Assembly: GCA_947503005.1 (NCBI GenBank)
Contig: CANNCA010000006.1
Location: forward strand, 248,001 to 312,000
Direction: 5' to 3'
DNA from: an uncultured Flavobacteriaceae bacterium
Lineage (GTDB): Bacteria; Bacteroidota; Bacteroidia; Flavobacteriales; Flavobacteriaceae
DNA length: 64,000 nt
Below, piece after piece: positions 1 through 7,418 of this stretch; the first letter of the stretch is position 1; each line of letters begins with the position of its first letter. The notes below the pieces were generated by a model. The model saw only the letters and a program-made list of their open reading frames with translations, was not told the origin of the DNA and did no database searches. The position numbers were made by a program, and so were the translations under genes.

Positions 1-833
1 TGCGGAACGGCTTTTTGTTCCTCTTCTAATAATTTCTTGAATCCGTCAAGTCCAATATCCTTCAACAGGAATTTCATTCGCGCCTTGGCTCTACTTTTTC
101 GCTCGCCATAACGGTCAAAAACACGAACAACACCATCCATGAGCGGGATTATCTTATCGGAAGGAAGAAATTCGAAAAGCACATCGGCATGACGCGGTTG
201 CGAACCTAATCCGCCACCCAGCATTACTTTAAAGCCTATTACTCCATTCTGAATTTTGGCGATAAATCCGAGATCATGCATATAGGAAAGTCCCGTATCG
301 GCATCGCTTGCGGAAAAAGAAACTTTGAATTTACGGCCCATTTCTTGGCTGATGGGATTCCGAAGAAAATATTTGAACAAGGCTTCGGCATAAGGGGAAA
401 CATCAAACGGTTCATCGATATCGATACCCGCGGTTTCGCTTGCCGTAACATTACGCACGGTATTTCCGCAGGCTTCCCGAAGGGTAACCTCATCTTTTTC
501 CAGTTGCGCCCAAAGCGCGGGAGTTCTATCCAAATCAACATAATGGATTTGAATATCTTGTCGCGTTGTAATATGCAAACGCCCTGTGGAATATTCATCG
601 GAAACATCGCAAATACCATGTAATTGCCTAGATGTCACTTTACCATAGGGTAACTTGATGCGGATCATTTGAACACCCTGTTGTCGCTGTCCGTAAACCC
701 CACGTGCTAAACGGAGGCTTCTGAATTTCTCTTCGTCCAGTTTTCCATTATGGAACTCGTTTATCTTACGTTCCAACTCCAGAATGTCTTTCTCAACCAC
801 TGGATTTTCTATTTCTGTTCTAAAGCTTTGCAT
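1..833 (-). CDS. Sulfite reductase hemoprotein (partial, left edge)
   Basis: This is the N-terminal 277 residues of a siroheme/4Fe-4S nitrite/sulfite reductase family protein, reading from 833 off the left edge; the C-terminal cluster-binding half lies outside. It would reduce sulfite to sulfide in the cytoplasm for cysteine and methionine synthesis. Seen: an N-terminal ferredoxin-like half-domain with the family pattern GRLHITTRQDIQIH, followed by EACGNTVRN and a GGGLG loop. The neighbours cysN, cysD and cysH on the same strand favour sulfite over nitrite as substrate. The start codon is the ATG at 833, 24 bases downstream of the inverted repeat at 857-873. The family is sure; ferredoxin versus NADPH dependence cannot be told from this part. 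Confidence 0.9.
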   Translation of the reverse strand, partial: MQSFRTEIENPVVEKDILELERKINEFHNGKLDEEKFRSLRLARGVYGQRQQGVQMIRIKLPYGKVTSRQLHGICDVSDEYSTGRLHITTRQDIQIHYVDLDRTPALWAQLEKDEVTLREACGNTVRNVTASETAGIDIDEPFDVSPYAEALFKYFLRNPISQEMGRKFKVSFSASDADTGLSYMHDLGFIAKIQNGVIGFKVMLGGGLGSQPRHADVLFEFLPSDKIIPLMDGVVRVFDRYGERKSRAKARMKFLLKDIGLDGFKKLLEEEQKAVP

Positions 834-856
834 TCAAATTAAATTTATATTTCTAT

Positions 857-873
857 CCTATAGGTTATATAGG
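857..873. promoter_or_regulatory. Candidate Rrf2-type operator upstream of sulfite reductase
   Basis: The 17-bp sequence CCTATAGGTTATATAGG is an inverted repeat of CCTATA/TATAGG with a 5-base spacer. It matches the site at 4230-4246 at 15 of 17 positions, and the flank AATTA follows both. It lies 24 bases before the sulfite reductase ATG, a position suited to repression. Binding by the Rrf2 protein encoded at 4389-4799 is inferred from proximity only. Confidence 0.5.
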
Positions 874-930
874 AATTATCAAATCATTCACTTAAAGATA
901 TCCGCCTTGGCAGATATGACAATAGTTCAA

Positions 931-2178
931 CTATTGAACAAACCCTGCCCCTACTGTACTATTGGATTGGGTATCTATTAAAATAAATGAGCCGTTGGTT
1001 CTATGGTTTTTGAACTCATCGTAAAATATTGGTTTGTTCAACTTAAACGTTACCTGGGCAATATCGTTCATACCGAGTCCGGTTACATTTTCTTCTATGC
1101 CTGAGTAATCTGGATTTATCCTGTGATGGATAGTATCAACTTTCGCCAAAACTTTATTGACACCATGTTGTACGACATATTTTTTTCCAGTGATCAATTT
1201 TTCCGAATCCATCCAAGAAATGGTCGCTGTGAACTGCTTATCTATGGTCGGCAAATCTCCTGCCTTTACTAACATATCGCCCCTGCTTAGGTTGATTTCA
1301 TCTTCCAATGTTATAGTTACCGACGACCTTCTTGCAGCTGTCTTGTATTTCTTATCGTAAAAATAGATTTCCTTGATTTTTGACTTTGTTTGTGAAGGTA
1401 AGGCAACTACTTCATCTCCTATACTTAATTCGCCACCATAAACCTTTCCTGCAAATCCCCGGAAATCATGGTGTTCATCCGTTTTTGGACGTATGACATA
1501 TTGTACGGGAAACCTAGGCGTACCCACGTTCGAAACAGCCGCCAAATCCAATGCTTCTAAATGTTGCAACAAAGTTTCACCATTATACCAAGGCGTATGC
1601 TCAGATCTATTGACTACATTATCTCCCTTCAAAGCGCTAACCGGAATAAAAGTAATCTTCTGATCTTCGTAATCGCGCTTGCTCATCAATTCAGTGAAAT
1701 CAGCTTTAATCTCGTTGTACCTTTGCTCGGAAAAATTGACCAGATCCATTTTATTGATTGCGACGATAACTTCTTTAATCCGAAGTAAATTGTTTATGAA
1801 AAAATGTCGATTGGTCTGTTCTATAACGCCCTTTCGAGCATCGATTAAAATAATCGCTGCTTGACTCGTAGAGGCTCCGGTTACCATATTCCGGGTATAC
1901 TCGACATGACCTGGAGTATCGGCTATGATATAACTTTTGGTGGTCGTTGAGAAATAGATGTGGGCCACATCAATGGTAATGCCCTGCTCGCGTTCCGCTA
2001 CCAATCCGTCGGTAGCCAAGGAAAAATCTAGGTAGTCATACCCGTTTTTCTTGCTGGTTTTTTCGATGGCCTCCAATTTATCAGTGGTCAATGATTTTGT
2101 ATCGTAAAGCAGTCTCCCGATCAAGGTACTTTTGCCGTCGTCTACGCTACCTGCCGTTGCTATTTTTAGTACTTCCAA
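931..2178 (-). CDS. cysN: Sulfate adenylyltransferase subunit 1 (GTPase)
   Basis: This 415-residue protein is the regulatory GTPase subunit of ATP sulfurylase; GTP hydrolysis drives formation of adenosine 5'-phosphosulfate from sulfate and ATP by CysD. Seen: the G1 P-loop GSVDDGKSTLIGRL near residues 10-23, G3 DTPGHVEYTRNM, G4 NKMDL, then EF-Tu-like beta-barrel domains. It is the length of a stand-alone CysN; there is no C-terminal APS kinase (CysC) domain as in NodQ/CysNC fusions. It follows cysD with a 69-base gap on the same strand. The downstream gap to sulfite reductase contains the operator-like site at 857-873, so the reductase may have its own promoter. Confidence 0.95.
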   Translation of the reverse strand: MEVLKIATAGSVDDGKSTLIGRLLYDTKSLTTDKLEAIEKTSKKNGYDYLDFSLATDGLVAEREQGITIDVAHIYFSTTTKSYIIADTPGHVEYTRNMVTGASTSQAAIILIDARKGVIEQTNRHFFINNLLRIKEVIVAINKMDLVNFSEQRYNEIKADFTELMSKRDYEDQKITFIPVSALKGDNVVNRSEHTPWYNGETLLQHLEALDLAAVSNVGTPRFPVQYVIRPKTDEHHDFRGFAGKVYGGELSIGDEVVALPSQTKSKIKEIYFYDKKYKTAARRSSVTITLEDEINLSRGDMLVKAGDLPTIDKQFTATISWMDSEKLITGKKYVVQHGVNKVLAKVDTIHHRINPDYSGIEENVTGLGMNDIAQVTFKLNKPIFYDEFKNHRTNGSFILIDTQSNSTVGAGFVQ

Positions 2179-2247
2179 TTTCGATTTCTATTTAAGTTTC
2201 TTAGATTGATTCAATGTATTCTCACTTTCGCTAGAATGATTATGGCA

Positions 2248-3150
2248 TTAGAAATATCCTTGTTGTTTTCTTTTTTCCATGGCCGCTTCTGAACGCTTGT
2301 CATCAATACGAGCTCCTCTTTCGGAAATTGTAGAATTTCGAATTTCTTGTACCACGGATTCTATATCTGCCGCCTCCGAAAATACGGCAGCCGTACAGCT
2401 CATATCCCCTACCGTTCTAAAGCGTACCATTCTTTCCAACACTTCTTCATCTTCTTCTTGGAATACGTATTCGGAATGCGACCAAATCAAGCCGTCTCTT
2501 AAAAAGACTTTTCTTTTGTGTGCAAAATAGATGGATGGGATTTCAATTTGCTCCTTTTCAATATATAACCATACATCCAATTCCGTCCAGTTTGAAATAG
2601 GAAAAACCCGAACATTCTGACCCAATTCGATTTGACCATTTAGCATATCAAATAATTCGGGTCGTTGATTCCTTTCATCCCATTGGCCGAAATCATCACG
2701 AACCGAAAAAATGCGTTCTTTGGCACGTGCTTTCTCCTCATCCCTTCTGGCACCACCAATACAGGCATCGAACTTAAATTCTTCAATAGCATCTAGAAGA
2801 GTTGTTGTTTGCAGCGAATTTCTACTGGAATACTTCCCTGATTCTTCCTTTACTTTTCCTTGGTCGATGGAATCTTGTACATTGCGAACAATAAGTTCCA
2901 ATCCTAATTCCTCAACAAGTCTATCACGGAATTCAATGGTTTCGGGAAAGTTGTGCCCCGTATCGATGTGCATTAAAGGAAACGGAATCTTTGCCGGCCA
3001 AAAGGCTTTTTGTGCCAATCGTACCAAGGTTATGGAATCTTTTCCACCGGAGAAAAGTAAAACTGGTTTCTCGAATTGCGCCGCTACTTCCCGAAAGATA
3101 TAGATAGCTTCGTTTTCTAAGGCGTTAATATGTGATGTGCTACAGTTCAT
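2248..3150 (-). CDS. cysD: Sulfate adenylyltransferase subunit 2
   Basis: This is the catalytic subunit of ATP sulfurylase (300 residues, the normal CysD length), forming adenosine 5'-phosphosulfate with its partner CysN. Seen: the PP-loop ATP pyrophosphatase motif LLFSGGKDSITLVRLA near residues 31-46, MHIDTGHNFPET, the CIGGARRDEEKARAKERIFS block, and the C-terminal RGARIDDKRSEAAMEKRKQQGYF pattern, all typical of CysD. It sits between cysH (168-base gap) and cysN on the same strand. No operator-like repeat was found in the cysH-cysD gap, so read-through from the DUF2061/cysH promoter is likely. Confidence 0.96.
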   Translation of the reverse strand: MNCSTSHINALENEAIYIFREVAAQFEKPVLLFSGGKDSITLVRLAQKAFWPAKIPFPLMHIDTGHNFPETIEFRDRLVEELGLELIVRNVQDSIDQGKVKEESGKYSSRNSLQTTTLLDAIEEFKFDACIGGARRDEEKARAKERIFSVRDDFGQWDERNQRPELFDMLNGQIELGQNVRVFPISNWTELDVWLYIEKEQIEIPSIYFAHKRKVFLRDGLIWSHSEYVFQEEDEEVLERMVRFRTVGDMSCTAAVFSEAADIESVVQEIRNSTISERGARIDDKRSEAAMEKRKQQGYF

Positions 3151-3318
3151 AATTTGATAATTCTTTATCGCTTCAATTAACTATTTTGATTCTTGAGTAT
3201 TTACTCTATTTACAGAAACTAGAGCCAAGAGTCTAACAAATCATTTTTATATTGCTTTGAATATTAGAACTTTAGTATTGGTTCTTGAATCTAATAGCGC
3301 AGGGGTCTATATTCTATT

Positions 3319-3942
3319 TTATGTGTGCAATCCGCATTCACGATTCTCCAAGACCTTTGTTGGATCAAAATATTTATGTTCGTTGGGTAAATCTCTTTGC
3401 TTTAAATAAACATCCAATTGTGTATCGCTCCAGTGGTAAAAAGGACTCACTTTTAAGACATTGTCTTTACTAAGACTGAGAATATCCAATGAATCACGAT
3501 GAGCCGTTTGTCCTTTTCTCAAGTTTGTGAACCAAACGTCGGGTTTGTGAGCGGCCATAGCCCTTCTAAAAGGCTCCAATTTTACCTGCTCGGTAAACTT
3601 CGTATGCCTTGGGTCATCGATTTTAGGAATTCCCATTACCGCATCTCTATGTGAAGCTGTTTGCTTTGGTACGTACAAATCAATATTTAATCCCAAGCGT
3701 TCAATTAATTCTTCCGCATGATAGTATGTGTTGGGGGTATTATAACCCGTATCGCACCATATGATGGGTATATCTTTTTTAACTCCGACCACAGCGTTCA
3801 AAATTGCTACCTCATAAGGGCGAAAATTGGTCGTTACAATCGGAGTAACGGCCTTTTTGATTGCCCAAGAAATGATTTCCCCAGGTGGAATGCCCTTAAA
3901 TTGAGTGTTCAGTTTTTCGATTTGTTCTTTTGTAAAAGCCAT
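3319..3942 (-). CDS. cysH: Phosphoadenylyl-sulfate reductase (CysH family)
   Basis: A 207-residue thioredoxin-dependent reductase of the PAPS/APS reductase family that releases sulfite from the activated sulfate nucleotide. Seen: the family core IIWCDTGYNTPNTYYHAEEL, the WFTNLRKGQTAHRDSLD block and the C-terminal catalytic motif ECGLHT. Only one other cysteine is present (in IIWCDTG), so the CC...CxxC set that binds 4Fe-4S in bacterial APS reductases is absent; this is the PAPS-type architecture. I chose the ATG at 3942; an in-frame TTG two codons upstream is less likely. The protein is slightly shorter than E. coli CysH. The DUF2061 gene ends 11 bases upstream. Confidence 0.9.
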   Translation of the reverse strand: MAFTKEQIEKLNTQFKGIPPGEIISWAIKKAVTPIVTTNFRPYEVAILNAVVGVKKDIPIIWCDTGYNTPNTYYHAEELIERLGLNIDLYVPKQTASHRDAVMGIPKIDDPRHTKFTEQVKLEPFRRAMAAHKPDVWFTNLRKGQTAHRDSLDILSLSKDNVLKVSPFYHWSDTQLDVYLKQRDLPNEHKYFDPTKVLENRECGLHT

Positions 3943-3952
3943 AAGCAAGAAT

Positions 3953-4216
3953 TCATTTTCCCCAGTTTATTTTGTTCCAAAGACGTTCGTGGAAGAAATA
4001 GAGAAACATTTTCGTGATAAAATCTATTGAAGCAATTGAGGCTGCAATGACTACCTCTCCCGTTAGAATGTAAGATATTAATAAGGTATCTAAAGTTCCG
4101 ATTACCCTCCAACTCACAGCTTTTGCTATACTTCGAATTGGTTTCTCGGAATTTTTATCCTCAGAATACTTCTTGCCCCTAACCTCTTTTTGCTGTAAGA
4201 CCTGATCTAAAATCAT
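3953..4216 (-). CDS. DUF2061 small membrane protein
   Basis: An 87-residue protein with a charged N-terminal ~25 residues, then the DUF2061 pattern SIAKAVSWRVIGTLDTLLISY and a second hydrophobic stretch VVIAASIASIDFITKMFLYFFHERLW, so probably two membrane passes. Biochemical function is not established for the family. It is the first gene of the cysH-cysD-cysN unit, 11 bases ahead of cysH, and its ATG lies 14 bases after the inverted repeat at 4230-4246. The context suggests a role tied to sulfate assimilation (transport support or membrane anchoring), which is inference only. Confidence 0.85.
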   Translation of the reverse strand: MILDQVLQQKEVRGKKYSEDKNSEKPIRSIAKAVSWRVIGTLDTLLISYILTGEVVIAASIASIDFITKMFLYFFHERLWNKINWGK

Positions 4217-4229
4217 TTTTATAATTTAC

Positions 4230-4246
4230 CCTATAGATTTTATAGG
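4230..4246. promoter_or_regulatory. Candidate Rrf2-type operator upstream of DUF2061-cysHDN
   Basis: CCTATAGATTTTATAGG, an inverted repeat CCTATA-N5-TATAGG, lies 14 bases before the DUF2061 start codon. It is the near twin of the site at 857-873, and both are followed on the plus strand by AATTA. Two independent occurrences in front of the two sulfate-assimilation units are the main evidence. Confidence 0.5.
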
Positions 4247-4309
4247 AATTACAAAACTAAAACTATTTATGAATCAGTAACGTTAAAACAATAATAAATA
4301 TATAATTAA

Positions 4310-4326
4310 CCTATAGATTTAGTAGA
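4310..4326. promoter_or_regulatory. Degenerate second copy of the operator-like repeat
   Basis: CCTATAGATTTAGTAGA keeps the left arm and spacer of the 4230-4246 site and loses three bases of the right arm. It starts exactly 80 bp from that site, in the same gap between the Rrf2 gene and the DUF2061 gene. It may be an auxiliary weak site. Confidence 0.3.
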
Positions 4327-4388
4327 TTATAAATTTTTACTGTTAAATGTTAACGATAATTCAATGAAAATGTATCTGGAATTCGAAT

Positions 4389-4799
4389 TTATATGATTAA
4401 ATCTGCCAAAGTATTGTTGCGATACACTTCCAATGTGCTATCTCTTACCTTTAGCATGAGCATATGTACCGAACATGTATCCTCGCTCGGACAGTCATCG
4501 CATTTTTCGTAGAAATTTAAACTGACACAGGGCACCATTGCTATTGGTCCTTCCAAAACACGCATGATATCAGTCATCAAAACCTCGTTCGGATTCTTAA
4601 TCAAATAGTAACCTCCACCCTTTCCCTTCTTAGAGCCAAGAAATCCGGTCTTTCTTAGGGATAGTAAAATACTTTCCAAAAACTTTTGAGAAATGTTTTC
4701 CTGTTTGGCTATTTCAGCGATCTGAACGGGTTTCTTGTCCTTTTGGGAGGCCAGATAGGTCAGTGCTTTTAATCCGTATTTTGTCTTTTTGGAGAGCAT
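4389..4799 (-). CDS. Rrf2 family transcriptional regulator, cysteine-rich
   Basis: This 136-residue protein is an Rrf2-type winged-helix repressor/activator. Seen: N-terminal MLSKKTKYGLKALTYLA, the helix-turn-helix region IAEIAKQENISQKFLESIL, the wing GSKKGKGGGYYL, and a C-terminal cluster C91, C100, C103, C109. The family includes the Fe-S sensors IscR, RsrR and NsrR and the cysteine regulator CymR; four cysteines suggest cluster binding, though the spacing is not that of IscR. It is directly upstream of, and in the same direction as, the sulfate-assimilation genes, and divergent from the Rieske oxygenase. Control of the cys genes through the CCTATA-N5-TATAGG repeats is inferred. Confidence 0.92.
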   Translation of the reverse strand: MLSKKTKYGLKALTYLASQKDKKPVQIAEIAKQENISQKFLESILLSLRKTGFLGSKKGKGGGYYLIKNPNEVLMTDIMRVLEGPIAMVPCVSLNFYEKCDDCPSEDTCSVHMLMLKVRDSTLEVYRNNTLADLII

Positions 4800-4824
4800 A
4801 TTGCTAAGATAGTTAAATTAGGGA

Positions 4825-4842
4825 AAGTGAATTTAATCACTT
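4825..4842. promoter_or_regulatory. Crp-like palindrome in the Rrf2/Rieske divergent region
   Basis: AAGTGAATTTAATCACTT has perfect 6-base arms AAGTGA/TCACTT around a 6-base centre, the geometry of Crp/Fnr sites (TGTGA-N6-TCACA). It lies 25 bases upstream of the Rrf2 ATG and 73 bases before the Rieske ATG. It may instead serve Rrf2 autoregulation. A Crp/Fnr-family gene is present at 43837-44415, but no link is shown. Confidence 0.35.
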
Positions 4843-4915
4843 CTCCGTTTCGATTAACTTCGATAACATTCCTATATATTTACAAGAATAATTAATTACT
4901 CAAAATTTTATTTGG

Positions 4916-5917
4916 ATGGAATTCAGTCACGATACTTTCCCCGAAAAACTTTTTGCCTGTTGGCACCCAGTAGGTTATAGCCATGAAATAAAAGCGGATG
5001 CTCCTTATGGTACTTTTCTTTTGGATGAAGCTGTCGTAGTTTGGAGAACTTCCGAAGGAGAAGTTCATGCCATGCGGGACGTATGTATACACCGTGGCAC
5101 CGCCTTGTCTTTGGGATGGATAAAAGATGATTGCCTTGTCTGCCCCTATCACGCATGGCAATTTGACAAGAAAGGTGATTGTGTTTTGATTCCGCAGGCA
5201 CCCGAAGCGGAAATTCCAGCGAAAGCAAAAACTCCGACCTACCATTGTCAAGAAAAGTTCGGTTTGGTATGGGTTGCTCTAAAGGATCCGGTTTATGACC
5301 TTCCTGACGTACCGGAATACGAAAGTGATGAGTGGAAGCTGGTCAATACCGGTCCCTTTAATTGGAAAAGCGATAGTTCTAGACAAGTAGAGAATTTTAC
5401 AGATTTCGGACATTTCCCTTGGGTACATCCCGGACTTTTGGGCGACCCTGAACGGCCCAAAGTACCTGAATGCAAAGTAACCGTAAATGATTCTGTTTTG
5501 CACTATTCCGTAGTGCGACCCGAAGCCACGAACAGCGAAGACTTTCCGATTTTTGCGAATGACGATGTCGTGAAGCCCGAGCGTAGAAGTATATATGAAT
5601 TGCATTTACCCTATACCATTGTTTTGCGTTTAGGTTGGGGCGGCGAAAAAGGTATGGTTTACCTTTTTACATCGCAGCCCATCTCAACTAACAAATGTCG
5701 AGGATTTTGTATCATAGGTCGCAATTATGATCACGACGAGCCAGATACGATTTTACAAGATTTTGAGCGGGTCATTTTTGATCAAGATAAAAGGATTGTT
5801 GAATCACAACGCCCCGAACAGGTACCTTTTGATTTTACCGAAGAGCTACATCTAAAATTCGATGCCGTAGCTATGAACTACAGAAGAGCGATGAAAAAGC
5901 AAAAACTAAGTTACTAG
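4916..5917 (+). CDS. Rieske [2Fe-2S] mononuclear-iron oxygenase, alpha subunit
   Basis: This 333-residue protein is a ring-hydroxylating-type oxygenase. Seen: Rieske cluster ligands C57-x-H59 and C76-x2-H79 (CIHRG...CPYHAW), and a catalytic-domain iron site with D163-x2-H166-x4-H171 (FTDFGHFPWVHPG). Its length and layout resemble the demethylase/monooxygenase branch (vanillate demethylase, TsaM-like) rather than hexameric dioxygenases. No reductase or small subunit is adjacent, so electrons must come from an unlinked partner. It is divergent from the Rrf2 gene. The substrate is unknown; being next to sulfate-assimilation genes could hint at an organosulfur or aromatic substrate, but that is weak inference. 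Confidence 0.9.
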   Translation: MEFSHDTFPEKLFACWHPVGYSHEIKADAPYGTFLLDEAVVVWRTSEGEVHAMRDVCIHRGTALSLGWIKDDCLVCPYHAWQFDKKGDCVLIPQAPEAEIPAKAKTPTYHCQEKFGLVWVALKDPVYDLPDVPEYESDEWKLVNTGPFNWKSDSSRQVENFTDFGHFPWVHPGLLGDPERPKVPECKVTVNDSVLHYSVVRPEATNSEDFPIFANDDVVKPERRSIYELHLPYTIVLRLGWGGEKGMVYLFTSQPISTNKCRGFCIIGRNYDHDEPDTILQDFERVIFDQDKRIVESQRPEQVPFDFTEELHLKFDAVAMNYRRAMKKQKLSY

Positions 5918-5988
5918 TTTACGACTTACCAACTTCTCCTAAAGGTTGTATCTTAGGTTTTCCTTCTAAGACTAACTATACTGATTCT

Positions 5989-7335
5989 ATGAAAAAGTCT
6001 TTTATTGTTCTTTTTTTACTCTGCTTTGGCACTGTACTATGTGCTCAAAACCATACTTTAATTGACAATGTCAATGTTTGGGATGGCACAAGTGACCGAC
6101 TACAAAAAAACGTACGGGTACTTATTGCGGACAATTTGATTCTTAACCTTGGTGAAAATTTAACCGCACCAGAAGGAGCTGTTGTGATTGATGGTAAAGG
6201 GCATACACTTATCCCCGGGTTGTCAGATGTACACGTACATTTATCTGCTACAATGAGTGACAAAGAAACCCGAAATGAGGCTCATTGGATGTACACCTCC
6301 ATAAGAACTGCTAAAGCTGCAGAGAATTTTTTAATGCTAGGTTTTACAACAGTTCGTGATTTAGGCGGTCCTGTTTTTGGAATTAAAAGAGCCGTAGATG
6401 AAGGATTAATACCTGGCCCACGAATTTATCCCTCTGGAGCATATATTAGTCAAACTTCTGGGCATGGTGATTTTCGTAGCGCCAACGAACCAAGTGTTGA
6501 ACTATCAGGAGGTCAAATGCACCCAGCGGATGTCCTCGGTTGGTCATTTGTTGTTGATGGAGTTCCCGAAGTACTGAAAGCAGCTCGCGAGAACCTTCGA
6601 CAAGGAGCCACCCAACTTAAAGTGATGGCAGGTGGAGGAATTGCTTCCGATTTTGACCCTATTCATTCCGTACAGTTCACAGCAGAAGAACTAGAAGCAG
6701 CTGTTCAGGCTGCTGCCGATTGGGACACCTATGTAGCAGTTCATATTTATGAATCTAAAGGAGCGATACGCGCTTTGAATGCTGGTGTGAAGTGTCTTGA
6801 CCACGGGCATCTTCTCAACGAGGAAACAATTAAATTGATCAAAGAAAAAGATGCTTGGCTGGTACCTCAAGCTTTTTGGACCGAAACACCTGCAAGTTTT
6901 TGGGTACCCGGGCAGGATAAGATTCCTGAGGCATTGAACAAAAAAATACAACCGGTCTTAGAAGGAACTGATACGGTTTTCAAACTCGCCCGTAAATATG
7001 ATATCAATGTAGCTTTTGGCTCAGATGCTTATGGAGATTTGGGTTACGAATCATATGCGTTAAAAGAATTCACAACACGTACTAAATGGTATTCGCCATT
7101 GGATATTTTGAAGCAAGCCACCTCCGAAAACGCGCGGTTGCTATCACTTTCTGGGAAAATTAATCCTTACATGGAAGGAAAATTAGGGGTTATTGCTGCG
7201 GGAGCCTATGCTGATTTATTGATTTATGAAGGCAACCCACTCGAAGACCTAGAGATAATAGCACATCCCAAAAAAAATCTGAAATTGATTATGAAAGATG
7301 GAAAAATCTACAAGAATGAACTTCCAAAAAATTAA
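5989..7335 (+). CDS. Secreted metal-dependent amidohydrolase
   Basis: This 448-residue protein begins with a signal peptide (MKKSFIVLFLLCFGTVLCAQ) and continues as an amidohydrolase-superfamily TIM barrel. Seen: the HxH metal motif in DVHVHL, a candidate carbamylated lysine in QLKVMAGGG, later metal histidines in VAVHIYES and CLDHGHLL, and the catalytic aspartate in FGSDAYG. It belongs to the imidazolonepropionase-like/carboxylated-lysine prolidase group, whose members hydrolyse dipeptides or cyclic amides; the exact substrate cannot be read off. It follows the Rieske gene by 71 bases and precedes the TIM-barrel lipoprotein gene by 83 bases, so they may be cotranscribed. Confidence 0.88.
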   Translation: MKKSFIVLFLLCFGTVLCAQNHTLIDNVNVWDGTSDRLQKNVRVLIADNLILNLGENLTAPEGAVVIDGKGHTLIPGLSDVHVHLSATMSDKETRNEAHWMYTSIRTAKAAENFLMLGFTTVRDLGGPVFGIKRAVDEGLIPGPRIYPSGAYISQTSGHGDFRSANEPSVELSGGQMHPADVLGWSFVVDGVPEVLKAARENLRQGATQLKVMAGGGIASDFDPIHSVQFTAEELEAAVQAAADWDTYVAVHIYESKGAIRALNAGVKCLDHGHLLNEETIKLIKEKDAWLVPQAFWTETPASFWVPGQDKIPEALNKKIQPVLEGTDTVFKLARKYDINVAFGSDAYGDLGYESYALKEFTTRTKWYSPLDILKQATSENARLLSLSGKINPYMEGKLGVIAAGAYADLLIYEGNPLEDLEIIAHPKKNLKLIMKDGKIYKNELPKN

Positions 7336-7418
7336 TCGTTTATCAGTTCAATTTTGGCAAGAAACCCATTTCTTTATAATTTACCTCATCAAATTTTTTC
7401 TCACGAAAAATAACGAAC

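Noticed and set aside
239-619. Long minus- and plus-strand frames across 239-623
   Set aside because: They are out-of-frame shadows of the sulfite reductase, whose frame is continuous from 833 to the left edge with clear family motifs.
4871-4887. CCTATATATTTACAAGA upstream of the Rieske gene as a further Rrf2 operator
   Set aside because: Only the left arm CCTATA is kept; the right arm is lost, so a chance match in AT-rich DNA is likely.
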